A stretch of DNA of 64,000 nucleotides from assembly GCA_965247075.1 (NCBI GenBank), contig CBDFGK010000003.1, positions 1,922,001 through 1,986,000 of the forward strand, written 5' to 3'. A program made the position numbers and the translations under genes. The notes under the pieces were generated by a model. That model was not told the origin of the DNA. It did not search any database and saw only the letters and a list, made by a program, of their open reading frames with translations. Of the stretch, positions 24,120-32,285 are shown piece after piece (the stretch's first letter is position 1; every line of letters begins with the position of its first letter). The stretch comes from CBDFGK01 sp965247075. GTDB lineage: Bacteria > Pseudomonadota > Gammaproteobacteria > Pseudomonadales > Halieaceae.

Positions 24120-25795
24120 TAGTGCCCATCCATAAACGACTGTTTTTTTGAAAAACGCCCTGTTCTAACCGTGAGTGTCTCAGGCCACAACTCTCCGGGC
24201 TTATGAGCGGCCATAAATCGACCGGTACAGTCACATTAGGGCCCCTTACCCTGGATTTATGCCACAGATTACCGCTGCACAACCCAAAAGCGTACAGATA
24301 TTTGGCTCTCAGGGCCAACCATTGTGCTAGCTGGAGTCGAGCCGTGCCAAACGCATCAGATTATAGCTGAGAACCGAGGACCAAACATAAGCCTTGAACC
24401 CATCCAACCCCTTCCAAGTGGCCTTCGTTGCACCAAAAGCCCTTTTTAATTCCGAAATATTTCCTTCTACGCCTGCCCTGAAATGACGTAATCGATCAAA
24501 GGTTTTTGATTGCACGCCCATTGCCCGAAGCGATAGGCCAACCGGCTTATGGAAGACGACTCGCTTCACTCCGAGGCCTCTGCCTTCTGTCACATTTGCT
24601 TGGCTGGCATAGCCGCCATCAGCGACTACCGAACCGGGAAGACGACCCAGTTTTGACTGGTGGAAATCGAGTACTGGAATGAACAGGTCCGTATCCGATG
24701 GATTCCCTTTTTCAATGGAGAGGTACGTGATGAATCCACTTTCCTCACTGCTTATATTAATCTTATGGCCATACTGAACGTCTCGAAATCCTTTAACGAT
24801 AATGTCAGTGTGCGACTCGAATAAACTGACAATTTTTTCTGATGAGTGAACGCTCTCTTTTCGAATGACACGGCGCTCTGTTTGATGGATGACTTTGAGT
24901 GTTAAATCCCGATACCGCTCCACTTGATCGAGCCATTTTTTCTTTTGGTCAGAGTCAGGGGCGCCCGCCTTGATTTTCTCCAGGCTTCTATCGACTTGTC
25001 TAAGTACAACTCGGACACATTTCAATAATTTTGGATAAAGCGCTTCTTTTCCAGTATTTTTTGCGTTAAAAATCTGGAATGCCAGTGATTTTGATAACTT
25101 CCTCTGATCTGTAAATCGATTTTTTACTCCCGTTACATTTTTACTTTTCGCCAACAATCGGCTTAGCACCCGAACGCCATCATTCAATAGTTGGCTGTCA
25201 CTGGGCGGCGCAATATTACTGGCAACAACCGTACTATCGATGCGTAATTTATCCATCGACAAAATACCTTCTTTCAGCCAGTTGTCCGATAGGATCTCAT
25301 GCACCTTTTCCAAGGTCTCCGGTTTGATACTTCGTATCGTTGACTGCAATCCTGACCGACTGGGTGTCAAATGATTCGGCAGTCTTGCGAACGTTCGGTA
25401 GGTCATCGAATCTGACAAATGGAACGCCAGTTGCTCGTAGCTGATACGCAATTGTTGTTTCAATAACAGGCATCGAAAAATACTTTCAACACTGAAGCCT
25501 ATTCGTCCCACCTTTGTTGCCGATTGGCTCACCAAATCATTGGCGATCAAGGCCAGTATTTCCGGGTGCTTATCCAGGAGGTTTGACAGTGATCTGAGTC
25601 GGGTTCCAAATTCGTGTTCTGAGTAGTTTTCAAATATACTTGCCTGAGCTACGCGGGTTTCTCGCATGCTGAACCCTCTTGGTTGTTTTGTTTTTGTTCG
25701 CACCTTTAGCTTAACAAATTCAAGAGGATTTTTTAATGCCTTGCGAATAAATTTCCTTATATTTCAATGGATTGAGAGTTTATGGATGCGCACTA
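24120..25795 (-). mobile_element. ISNCY-type insertion sequence
   Basis: The ends TAGTGCCCATCCATAAAC (24120-24137) and GTTTATGGATGCGCACTA (25778-25795) are inverted repeats with 17 of 18 positions matching. They enclose one transposase gene on the minus strand, with about 200 non-coding bases between the left end and the gene. No obvious target duplication flanks it. The right end overlaps the start codon of sdhE. Confidence 0.78.
24327..25703 (-). CDS. ISNCY-family transposase
   Basis: 458 residues. The N-terminus (RVAQASIFENYSEHEFGTRL, VGRIGFSVESIFRCLLLKQQ, SYEQLAFHLSDSMTYRTFAR) matches the ISNCY transposases as I know them. DKLRIDSTVVASNIAPPSDS carries the first catalytic Asp, VVADGGYASQANV the second and FRAGVEGNISELKRAFG the Glu. 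The gene is complete and lower in GC than its neighbours, a sign of recent arrival. The start may be the inner ATG giving MRETRVAQAS. Confidence 0.85.
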   Translation of the reverse strand: MRTKTKQPRGFSMRETRVAQASIFENYSEHEFGTRLRSLSNLLDKHPEILALIANDLVSQSATKVGRIGFSVESIFRCLLLKQQLRISYEQLAFHLSDSMTYRTFARLPNHLTPSRSGLQSTIRSIKPETLEKVHEILSDNWLKEGILSMDKLRIDSTVVASNIAPPSDSQLLNDGVRVLSRLLAKSKNVTGVKNRFTDQRKLSKSLAFQIFNAKNTGKEALYPKLLKCVRVVLRQVDRSLEKIKAGAPDSDQKKKWLDQVERYRDLTLKVIHQTERRVIRKESVHSSEKIVSLFESHTDIIVKGFRDVQYGHKINISSEESGFITYLSIEKGNPSDTDLFIPVLDFHQSKLGRLPGSVVADGGYASQANVTEGRGLGVKRVVFHKPVGLSLRAMGVQSKTFDRLRHFRAGVEGNISELKRAFGATKATWKGLDGFKAYVWSSVLSYNLMRLARLDSS

Positions 25796-26037
25796 ACTAC
25801 AACCGGTTGTGCTGGCACAGCCGTCGGGGCATGTTGGAGCTGGATCTGGTGCTGGGGCCATTTGTGCAGGAGTGTTACCCACATCTGCCGGCAGCAGACC
25901 GGCAGCGCTACCAGCAGTTAGTGGCGTGCGAAGATCAGGATCTGTTTAGCTGGTTGCTGGGCCGCGACGTACCTCCGCAAGAGGATCTTGCAAAAATCGT
26001 TGGCAGAATCCTGGAGTTCACCCGTGCTTCGGCTTGA
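25786..26037 (+). CDS. sdhE: FAD assembly factor SdhE, start codon within an IS end
   Basis: 83 residues. RLCWHSRRGMLELDLVLGPF includes the RGxxE motif (RRGMLELD) of SdhE, the small factor that promotes covalent FAD attachment to succinate dehydrogenase, and CEDQDLFSWLLG follows. The first three codons (ATG CGC ACT) lie inside the right inverted repeat of the ISNCY element (ending at 25795), and GAGAG at 25774-25778 within the element could serve as ribosome site. The element thus replaced or supplied the native 5' end. SdhE homologues need few residues before RLxW, so the protein is probably functional. ygfX overlaps its 3' end. Confidence 0.85.
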   Translation: MRTNYNRLCWHSRRGMLELDLVLGPFVQECYPHLPAADRQRYQQLVACEDQDLFSWLLGRDVPPQEDLAKIVGRILEFTRASA

Positions 26038-26434
26038 GCCGCGCCTGTCGCCTGGGCTGTGCCGGTTTGCACTGGCATTACTGGCAGTTGCCGTCGCCGC
26101 TATTCTCGCCTCGGCGTTACCGCTGTGGATGGGGCTGCCGCTCAGCGCACTGGCAGGGCTGGGGGTATTTGCCGAAGTAAAACAGCTCAGCAGCCACACC
26201 TACCTGTTGGAGCGCGGTCAGTGGTTTGTGCAGGGTAAATCCGCAGGCCGATACCCGTTGCAGTTGGCCTCAACACCGCTGGTGGGCGAACGGGTACTGG
26301 CGGTACGGTTCCGTGCGCAGGAAGCGCCCAGGCGGATGTACCGTTTGTTCCTGTTGCCCGATATGGTAGACGCAGAAAGTTGGCGCAGGGCGTCGCTGGC
26401 CCTGCGTCAGAGCGATGACGCCGAGTCGGGCTGA
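26024..26434 (+). CDS. ygfX: YgfX-family membrane protein
   Basis: 136 residues starting at GTG 26024, chosen because GGAG (26013-26016) lies 7 bases upstream and LRLEPRLSP then opens the protein as in the family. Two adjacent membrane helices (about residues 10-50) are followed by a soluble domain with GERVLAVRF and the late RMYRLFLLPDMVDAESWRRA, typical of YgfX/CptA proteins that pair with SdhE. It overlaps sdhE by 14 bases and converges on nadB, overlapping it by 28. Confidence 0.75.
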   Translation: MLRLEPRLSPGLCRFALALLAVAVAAILASALPLWMGLPLSALAGLGVFAEVKQLSSHTYLLERGQWFVQGKSAGRYPLQLASTPLVGERVLAVRFRAQEAPRRMYRLFLLPDMVDAESWRRASLALRQSDDAESG

Positions 26435-27996
26435 AGAATGGTATCCGCCGCCGTGTCGGTTTGTTGTGGGTAGTCCAGAGTGTAGTGAAGGCCGCGGCTT
26501 TCCTTGCGCTCAATGGCACAGCGAATCATCAGCTCGGCCACCGCGGCCAGGTTGCGCAGCTCCAGCAAATCCCGTGACACCTTGTAATTGCTGTAATACT
26601 CCTTGATCTCTTCCTGCAGGAGTGCGGCCCGGTGCAGTGCTCGTTGCAAGCGCTTATCGGTGCGTACAATGCCGACGTAATCCCACATGAAGCGCCGCAA
26701 CTCATCCCAGTTGTGGGATATCACCACATCTTCGTCCGAGTCGGTCACCTGGCTTTCATCCCAGTTGGACGCCGCACAGGGCGCTGGGGTGTCGGGCAGC
26801 AATGCCGTAATGTCAGCGGCGGCGGCCTCGGCATACACCAGGCATTCCAGCAGCGAATTGCCGGCCATGCGATTGGCGCCATGCAGGCCGGTGAAGGCGG
26901 TCTCGCCAATGGCGTAGAGATGGCTCAGGTCGGTGCGGCCGCGCTTGTCGACGACCACGCCGCCACAGGTGTAATGGGCCGCCGGTACTACCGGGATAGC
27001 CTCGCCGGTGATGTCGATACCCAGTTCAAGGCAGCGCCGGTAGATGGTGGGGAAGTGAGCACGCAAAAACCCGGCATCCTTGTGGCTGATGTCCAGGTAG
27101 ACGCAATCACTACCGGTGCGTTTCATCTCGTGATCAATTGCGCGTGCTACCACATCGCGCGGTGCCAGTTCGCCGCGCCGGTCGAATTTCGGCATAAAGC
27201 GCGTGCCATCGGGAAGCAGCAGGTGGCCACCTTCACCCCGCAGTGCCTCGGTGATCAAAAAGGACTTGGCGCGTGGATGATAGAGGCAGGTGGGGTGGAA
27301 CTGATTGAACTCCAGGTTAGCTACCCGGCAACCGGCGCGCCAGGCCATGGCTATACCGTCGCCGCTGGCTCCATCGGGGTTGCTGGTATACAGATAGGCT
27401 TTACTGGCGCCGCCGGTTGCCAACACCACGCAGCCGGCCTGAAACAGTTGCACACTGCCAGCCTTGTGATCGAGGATGTAAGCGCCCTGGCAGCGACCGT
27501 CTGCAACGATCACGTCAACCGCCACGCGGTTGGTAAATATGTCGATATTGCTGCGCGCCAGGGTGTTCTCCACCAGCACCTCTGCAATAGCCTTGCCGGT
27601 CGCGTCTGCGGCATGTATGACCCGCCGTTGACTGTGCCCGCCTTCCATCGTCAGGTGGTATTCGCCGCTGTGATGGTCATCGCGCCTGTCAAAAATGACG
27701 CCTTGCTGCACCAGCCAGTCAACCACCCCGGCGCTGTGGCCGACGACAAATTCAACCACATCGCGCCGGCATAAGCCGGCGCCGGCGTTGATGGTGTCGG
27801 CAACATGGGATTCGACAGTGTCATTGCTATCGAGCACTGCCGCCATGCCCCCCTGGGCTCGGAATGTAGAGCCCTGGGTGAGTTTGCCCTTGCTCAACAC
27901 GGCGCAACGGCAGCGGGCCGGCAACTGTAGCGCCAGCGCGAGTCCGGCAGCGCCGCTGCCAATGATTAGTACATCGTGCTCAAAACGTTCCGGCAT
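26407..27996 (-). CDS. nadB: L-aspartate oxidase
   Basis: 529-residue FAD enzyme that oxidises L-aspartate to iminoaspartate, the first step of NAD synthesis. The N-terminal dinucleotide fold reads DVLIIGSGAAGLALALQLP. QGSTFRAQGGMAAVLD binds FAD, HHSGEYHLTMEGGHS lies in the active site, and PAAHYTCGGVVVDKRGRT includes an active-site His and Arg. Full length. Divergent from algU with about 140 bases between them; this nadB/algU neighbourhood is as in Pseudomonas. Confidence 0.97.
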   Translation of the reverse strand: MPERFEHDVLIIGSGAAGLALALQLPARCRCAVLSKGKLTQGSTFRAQGGMAAVLDSNDTVESHVADTINAGAGLCRRDVVEFVVGHSAGVVDWLVQQGVIFDRRDDHHSGEYHLTMEGGHSQRRVIHAADATGKAIAEVLVENTLARSNIDIFTNRVAVDVIVADGRCQGAYILDHKAGSVQLFQAGCVVLATGGASKAYLYTSNPDGASGDGIAMAWRAGCRVANLEFNQFHPTCLYHPRAKSFLITEALRGEGGHLLLPDGTRFMPKFDRRGELAPRDVVARAIDHEMKRTGSDCVYLDISHKDAGFLRAHFPTIYRRCLELGIDITGEAIPVVPAAHYTCGGVVVDKRGRTDLSHLYAIGETAFTGLHGANRMAGNSLLECLVYAEAAAADITALLPDTPAPCAASNWDESQVTDSDEDVVISHNWDELRRFMWDYVGIVRTDKRLQRALHRAALLQEEIKEYYSNYKVSRDLLELRNLAAVAELMIRCAIERKESRGLHYTLDYPQQTDTAADTILQPDSASSL

Positions 27997-28133
27997 GGTC
28001 GATAGAGCTGCTCATATCATTGAAAAATAGTGTATGTTGGTCAATTACCCAGCGTTTGGATATGCAGTATAAAAGTACTGGGTAACTTTTTGTAGATGCG
28101 CGGTTCACAGGCAAACAGGAACAGGGGGAAAGG

Positions 28134-28754
28134 TTGACCGCAGCTGAGACTGACCGGCAGTTGGTTGAAAGAGTACAAGCGGGGGACAAGCGTGCCTTCG
28201 ATATGCTGGTGCTGAAATATCAACCCAAAATACTGGGATTAATTTCCCGCTACGTTAAGGACAGCTTCGAGATCCAGGATGTAGCGCAGGAAGCATTTAT
28301 CAAGGCCTATCGCGCCTTGCCGCGCTTTCGTGGCGACAGCGCTTTTTATACCTGGCTGTACCGTATAGCGATCAATACCGCCAAGAATCATCTTGTTTCC
28401 CAGGGTCGGCGTCCACCCGGTAGTGATGTTGATGTCGCGGATGCCGAGTACTACGACAGCGGTGCTGCGCTGCGGGTACAGGAAAACCCCGAAAATCAGT
28501 TGTTCAGCAGTGAACTGGCGGCGGTAGTGAATGGCGCTATCAAGGCATTACCGGATGGTTTGCGCACCGCGGTAACTTTGCGTGAATTTGATGGTCTTAG
28601 TTACGAGGATATAGCGGAAATCATGGACTGTCCCGTGGGGACGGTGCGATCCAGGATTTTCAGAGCGCGGGAGTCAATAGACAAGCGTGTGGAGGCACAA
28701 CTGAGTGGGGAGGCGCCTAGTGGGCGCGCTGACCCGGAGAGTATGCATGACTGA
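28134..28754 (+). CDS. algU: RNA polymerase sigma factor AlgU/RpoE
   Basis: 206-residue extracytoplasmic-function sigma factor for envelope stress. The TTG start at 28134 gives TAAETDRQLVERVQAGDKRA, matching the family start, with a purine-rich ribosome site (GGGGGAAAGG) upstream. Region 2 shows YVKDSFEIQDVAQEAFIKAY and FYTWLYRIAINTAKN. Region 4 shows LREFDGLSYEDIAEIMDCPV. The stop overlaps the mucA start by 8 bases. A weak sigma-E-like element (GTAACTT with GTTCACA 14 bases on) lies in the upstream gap and may allow autoregulation. Confidence 0.95.
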   Translation: MTAAETDRQLVERVQAGDKRAFDMLVLKYQPKILGLISRYVKDSFEIQDVAQEAFIKAYRALPRFRGDSAFYTWLYRIAINTAKNHLVSQGRRPPGSDVDVADAEYYDSGAALRVQENPENQLFSSELAAVVNGAIKALPDGLRTAVTLREFDGLSYEDIAEIMDCPVGTVRSRIFRARESIDKRVEAQLSGEAPSGRADPESMHD

Positions 28755-29346
28755 ACAGATTACGGAATCCTTATCTGTCCTGATGGACGGCGAAGCCAAC
28801 GAACTTGACCTGGCGCGAGTGCTGAAGAATTCGGCCAATAGCGAGCTGCGTGCTACCTGGACTCGATATCATATAGCCCGACAGGTTATGCGTGAGGGCA
28901 GCGGCAAGTATCCGCAGGTGGACCTTGCCAGTCGCGTCATGGCGGCCCTGCAAACCGAGCCGGAGATAAAGCCGGTGGCGCGCCGGCACAATTTTTTGCG
29001 TCCTGTTGCCGGCTTGGCGGTGGCGGTATCTGTATTTGCCAGTGTGGTGGTCGGCAGTCGGTTTTATGGGCTGATCGGTGGTATAGAGGACGGCTCTCCC
29101 GAACCGGCGGCACAGGTGTCTACAGTGGGCATGGTCAATACCCTGGGAGGCTCTGCCGTAAGAGCCGGCTACGCAACGCCGGCCTTGCGCACTGGCCCGA
29201 CGGCATCGCGCTATGCGGATTATGACCGCATGGCGCGACAGCGTCTGCAGCGCTACATGCTGACCCACTCGGAGCAGGCCGCTTTGAACGCACCGCGGGG
29301 CATGCTGCCCTATGCGCGGGTTGCCTCTTTCGAGGTGCAGGACTAA
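28747..29346 (+). CDS. mucA: Anti-sigma factor MucA/RseA
   Basis: 199 residues. The N-terminal cytoplasmic domain (TEQITESLSVLMDGEANELD then LRATWTRYHIARQVMR) binds AlgU. One membrane helix (FLRPVAGLAVAVSVFASVVV, about residues 80-100) follows, then a periplasmic tail that is the target of regulated proteolysis. The ATG at 28747 overlaps the algU stop. The frame is intact, so no mucoid-type truncation is present. Confidence 0.93.
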   Translation: MTEQITESLSVLMDGEANELDLARVLKNSANSELRATWTRYHIARQVMREGSGKYPQVDLASRVMAALQTEPEIKPVARRHNFLRPVAGLAVAVSVFASVVVGSRFYGLIGGIEDGSPEPAAQVSTVGMVNTLGGSAVRAGYATPALRTGPTASRYADYDRMARQRLQRYMLTHSEQAALNAPRGMLPYARVASFEVQD

Positions 29347-30297
29347 ATGTTGAGCAGGGTACCGTACCTGGCTCTGGGGCTGGTTCTTTCCAGTGCGGCC
29401 TGGCCCGCCTGCGAAGCGGTTGATGAGCCGGCCTTGCAATGGTTGAATCGCCTGTCTCACAGTTTGCGCGAGACCAGTTATCAGGGCGTGTTTACCTATC
29501 AACATGGCGCATCAATACAGTCGATGCGGATCAGGCACTCAGTGCATGGCACTATGGAATCCGAACAGGTAACCCGCTTGAGCGGCACAGCAACCCGGAT
29601 TATTCGTACTGAGCATCCACTGGATTGTATTCACCCCGGACACAGGTTGGTGCGGGCAGGAAAAATGTATGCTCAACCGGGCAATGATTGCGGTATTTCA
29701 GCACATTATCGCTTGAAACTTGGTGAGCCGTTGCGTGTTGCCGGACGTGAGGCCGTGCTGCTGCATATTTTGCCCCGCGATATGTATCGTTACGGCTATC
29801 AAATGGCGCTGGATACCGAAACGGGATTGTTACTCAAGACGCAGACCATTGCGCACGATGGCAAGGTGTTGGAGCGTTTTCAGTTTGCCGATTTACATAT
29901 TGGCGAAGTTGACAGCGAGGCAACCCGGGTAGATGTGATGTACCAGACCTCGCATCCCGGTCATGGTGTCGCTGCGACGCCGGTCGCGGCTTCACCTTAT
30001 GATTGGAACGTGCGCTGGGTACCCGATGGTTTTGTAGTAACAGCGGCGGCGCCGGAGTCGGCGCGCAATAAAACCTATACGGACGGCCTGGCGCTGTTTA
30101 CTGTATTTCTGGAAGTCATGCCGGCACTGGCCAGACCCGGCGAGGGCCGGGCCAGACAGGGTGGCACTACCGCCTATACCCGGGGCATGGCGGGAGCGGG
30201 AAAACCGGTTTTGATTACGGTGTTGGGGGAGGTGCCTGTCAACACGGCGCGCATGGTCGCTGACTCGGTGCGCTGGAGTGAGACCGGTGCTGACTGA
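29347..30297 (+). CDS. mucB: Sigma-E regulatory protein MucB/RseB
   Basis: 316 residues starting immediately after the mucA stop. A signal peptide (LALGLVLSSAAWPACEA) leads to a periplasmic lipid-sensing domain (LNRLSHSLRETSYQGVFTYQ, SMRIRHSVHGTMESEQVTRL) and a C-terminal domain (WNVRWVPDGF). The family binds the MucA periplasmic domain and shields it from cleavage until envelope damage. Confidence 0.93.
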   Translation: MLSRVPYLALGLVLSSAAWPACEAVDEPALQWLNRLSHSLRETSYQGVFTYQHGASIQSMRIRHSVHGTMESEQVTRLSGTATRIIRTEHPLDCIHPGHRLVRAGKMYAQPGNDCGISAHYRLKLGEPLRVAGREAVLLHILPRDMYRYGYQMALDTETGLLLKTQTIAHDGKVLERFQFADLHIGEVDSEATRVDVMYQTSHPGHGVAATPVAASPYDWNVRWVPDGFVVTAAAPESARNKTYTDGLALFTVFLEVMPALARPGEGRARQGGTTAYTRGMAGAGKPVLITVLGEVPVNTARMVADSVRWSETGAD

Positions 30298-30760
30298 AAC
30301 GGGGCGAGTGGTGGCGGTAGCAGGCAGTACCTTGTGGGTTGAAACTATCCGTCAGTCCGTGTGCGGCGCCTGTGCCGCGCAGAAGGGCTGTGGCCACGGG
30401 CTGCTGAACCGGTTGGGAGATGGCCGCCGCAGTTACCTGCAACTGTCCAGCAGCGGCTTCCCCGGTGATGCCTTTAACGTCGATGACGAGGTTGCCATCG
30501 GTATCCCCGAGCAGTTATTGGTGCAGGGTTCATTTGTTGTCTACCTGTTGCCACTGCTGACCATGTTGTCGGCAGCCGCTGCCGGTTCGACGCTGGTACC
30601 GGGATTGGCTGATGCCGCTGCGATTGTGGGTGCTTTGGCCGGCTTGCTGCTGGGCGTATTGTTGGTGCGACTGCACGCCCGCTATCACCGTGACAACAGT
30701 TCCTGGCAGCCCCGCCTGCTGGGCCTGGCAAAAACTCCGGGCAACGATTGCCCGCAATAA
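30278..30760 (+). CDS. rseC: RseC/MucC family membrane protein
   Basis: 160 residues. An N-terminal Cys-rich part (VCGACAAQKGCGHG) is followed by two membrane helices (about 75-125) and a short cytoplasmic tail. RseC proteins modulate sigma-E and, with Rsx/Rnf, SoxR reduction. The GTG at 30278 overlaps mucB by 20 bases; GTG 30287 is an alternative. Confidence 0.85.
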   Translation: MRPVLTETGRVVAVAGSTLWVETIRQSVCGACAAQKGCGHGLLNRLGDGRRSYLQLSSSGFPGDAFNVDDEVAIGIPEQLLVQGSFVVYLLPLLTMLSAAAAGSTLVPGLADAAAIVGALAGLLLGVLLVRLHARYHRDNSSWQPRLLGLAKTPGNDCPQ

Positions 30761-30782
30761 AATCCTACTGGTTTTGAGGTGA

Positions 30783-32195
30783 ATGATGTACCAATCTTTA
30801 AAAATTTCGGCTGTCTTCCTGTTGTGGGTCTGCCTGTTCGGCAGCGCGGTGCAGGCAGCCGGCCTGCCGGACTTTCAGGCTATCGTTACAGAGAATACCC
30901 CTGCGGTGGTGAAAATACTGGTGCAGTATAGCGCTGCGTCCGGTGGCCGGCACCATGCCCGCCCCAATGCACCGGGCGTACCGGAGAATTTGCGTCGCTT
31001 CTTTGAACATCGCGATGGGCCGCCCCGGCAACAACAACGCCCGCGCCAGGCAATGGGGTCAGGCTTTATCATCTCCGCAGACGGCTATATCGTTACCAAT
31101 AACCATGTCGTGGAGGGCGCCGCTACAGTGACCGTACGATTGCTCGATCGCCGGGAGTACGAGGCGCGAGTGGTAGGCCTGGATGAGCGCTCTGATTTAG
31201 CGCTGCTGCAGATAGAGGCGGGCGATTTGCCGGTCTTGACACTGGCCAGGCCCGGCGCCTTGGGCGTGGGTGAATGGGTGCTGGCAATCGGTTCACCGTT
31301 TGGTTTGGACTATTCAGTAACGGCGGGGATTGTCAGCGCCAAGGGTCGGAGTTTGCCGACCGAGAGCAGAGCTAACTACGTGCCGTTTATACAAACTGAT
31401 GTGGCGATCAACCCGGGCAATTCCGGTGGTCCCCTGTTTAATCTTGATGGCGATGTGGTAGGTGTGAATTCTCAAATTTTCACGCGCAGCGGCGGTTCCA
31501 TTGGCCTGTCTTTTGCGATCCCTGTGAGCGTGGTAATTAACGTAGTTGAGCAGCTCAAGGAGTCGGGCAAGGTCACCCGCGGCTGGCTGGGTGTGACAAT
31601 TCAGGATGTCAACAAGGTGCTGGCCGAGTCCTTTGGTCTGGACCGCCCCCGCGGAGCGCTGCTGGCCCAGCTACAGGAGGACGGCCCGGCTGATCGCAGT
31701 GGCCTGATGGCCGGGGATGTGGTGGTGCGCTTTGACGGCGCCGACATTGGCAGCTCGGCGGATCTGCCCCATGTGGTCGGACTCATTCGCCCGGGCACCG
31801 AAGTTGAGGTAGAGATTATTCGCGATCGCCAACGCCAGGTGCTGGCTGTGGAGGTTGGTGGTCTGGGTGCCGACGAGCAGCCTGGCTTTGCGGCGAATAA
31901 TGATCCCGTCAGGGTGGGTGGGCGCATGGGCGTTAAGGTAAAGGAGATCAGCGACCGGCTCCAGTCCCGCTGGGGAATTTCCGGGGGTGTGGTGGTGGTT
32001 GAGGTAGCCCCTGATTCGCCGGCGGCTGACGCCGGCATACGGCGCGGGGATGTGATTACCCTGATCGCCGGGATGCCAATTACCTCGCTGGAGTCCTATA
32101 CCGGCGCGCTCGATCAACTGACGTCGGGTCAATCGGTATCGATACGCATGATTCGCCGGGGCGCTCCCCTGTTTATTGGCCTCAAGCTCGATTAA
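30783..32195 (+). CDS. mucD: Periplasmic serine protease MucD (DegP/HtrA family)
   Basis: 470 residues. Signal peptide to about residue 27 (GSAVQAA). Trypsin-like domain with the triad His in IVTNNHVVEGA, Asp in DERSDLALLQI and Ser in NPGNSGGPLFNL. Two PDZ domains follow (RGWLGVTIQDVNKVLAES and SGGVVVVEVAPDSPAADAGI). It degrades misfolded envelope proteins and is the last gene of the stress operon, with GAGGTGA just before the ATG. lepA follows after 90 bases. Confidence 0.95.
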   Translation: MMYQSLKISAVFLLWVCLFGSAVQAAGLPDFQAIVTENTPAVVKILVQYSAASGGRHHARPNAPGVPENLRRFFEHRDGPPRQQQRPRQAMGSGFIISADGYIVTNNHVVEGAATVTVRLLDRREYEARVVGLDERSDLALLQIEAGDLPVLTLARPGALGVGEWVLAIGSPFGLDYSVTAGIVSAKGRSLPTESRANYVPFIQTDVAINPGNSGGPLFNLDGDVVGVNSQIFTRSGGSIGLSFAIPVSVVINVVEQLKESGKVTRGWLGVTIQDVNKVLAESFGLDRPRGALLAQLQEDGPADRSGLMAGDVVVRFDGADIGSSADLPHVVGLIRPGTEVEVEIIRDRQRQVLAVEVGGLGADEQPGFAANNDPVRVGGRMGVKVKEISDRLQSRWGISGGVVVVEVAPDSPAADAGIRRGDVITLIAGMPITSLESYTGALDQLTSGQSVSIRMIRRGAPLFIGLKLD

Positions 32196-32285
32196 GGCCG
32201 TTGGCAAGGTATTAGCGGTTGTACCGGCAATCGGGTACAATCGCGCCCTTCGCTTAACCCGGCCAAGCTGTGACCCCGTCCTGCT

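Noticed and set aside
25666..25785. Longer N-terminus for sdhE read through the IS end
   Set aside because: The extra 40 residues are encoded by the non-coding end of the element and do not resemble SdhE.
26632..27774. A 380-codon open frame on the plus strand opposite nadB
   Set aside because: It is the antisense shadow of a GC-rich gene with clear L-aspartate oxidase motifs; it has no ribosome site or family match.
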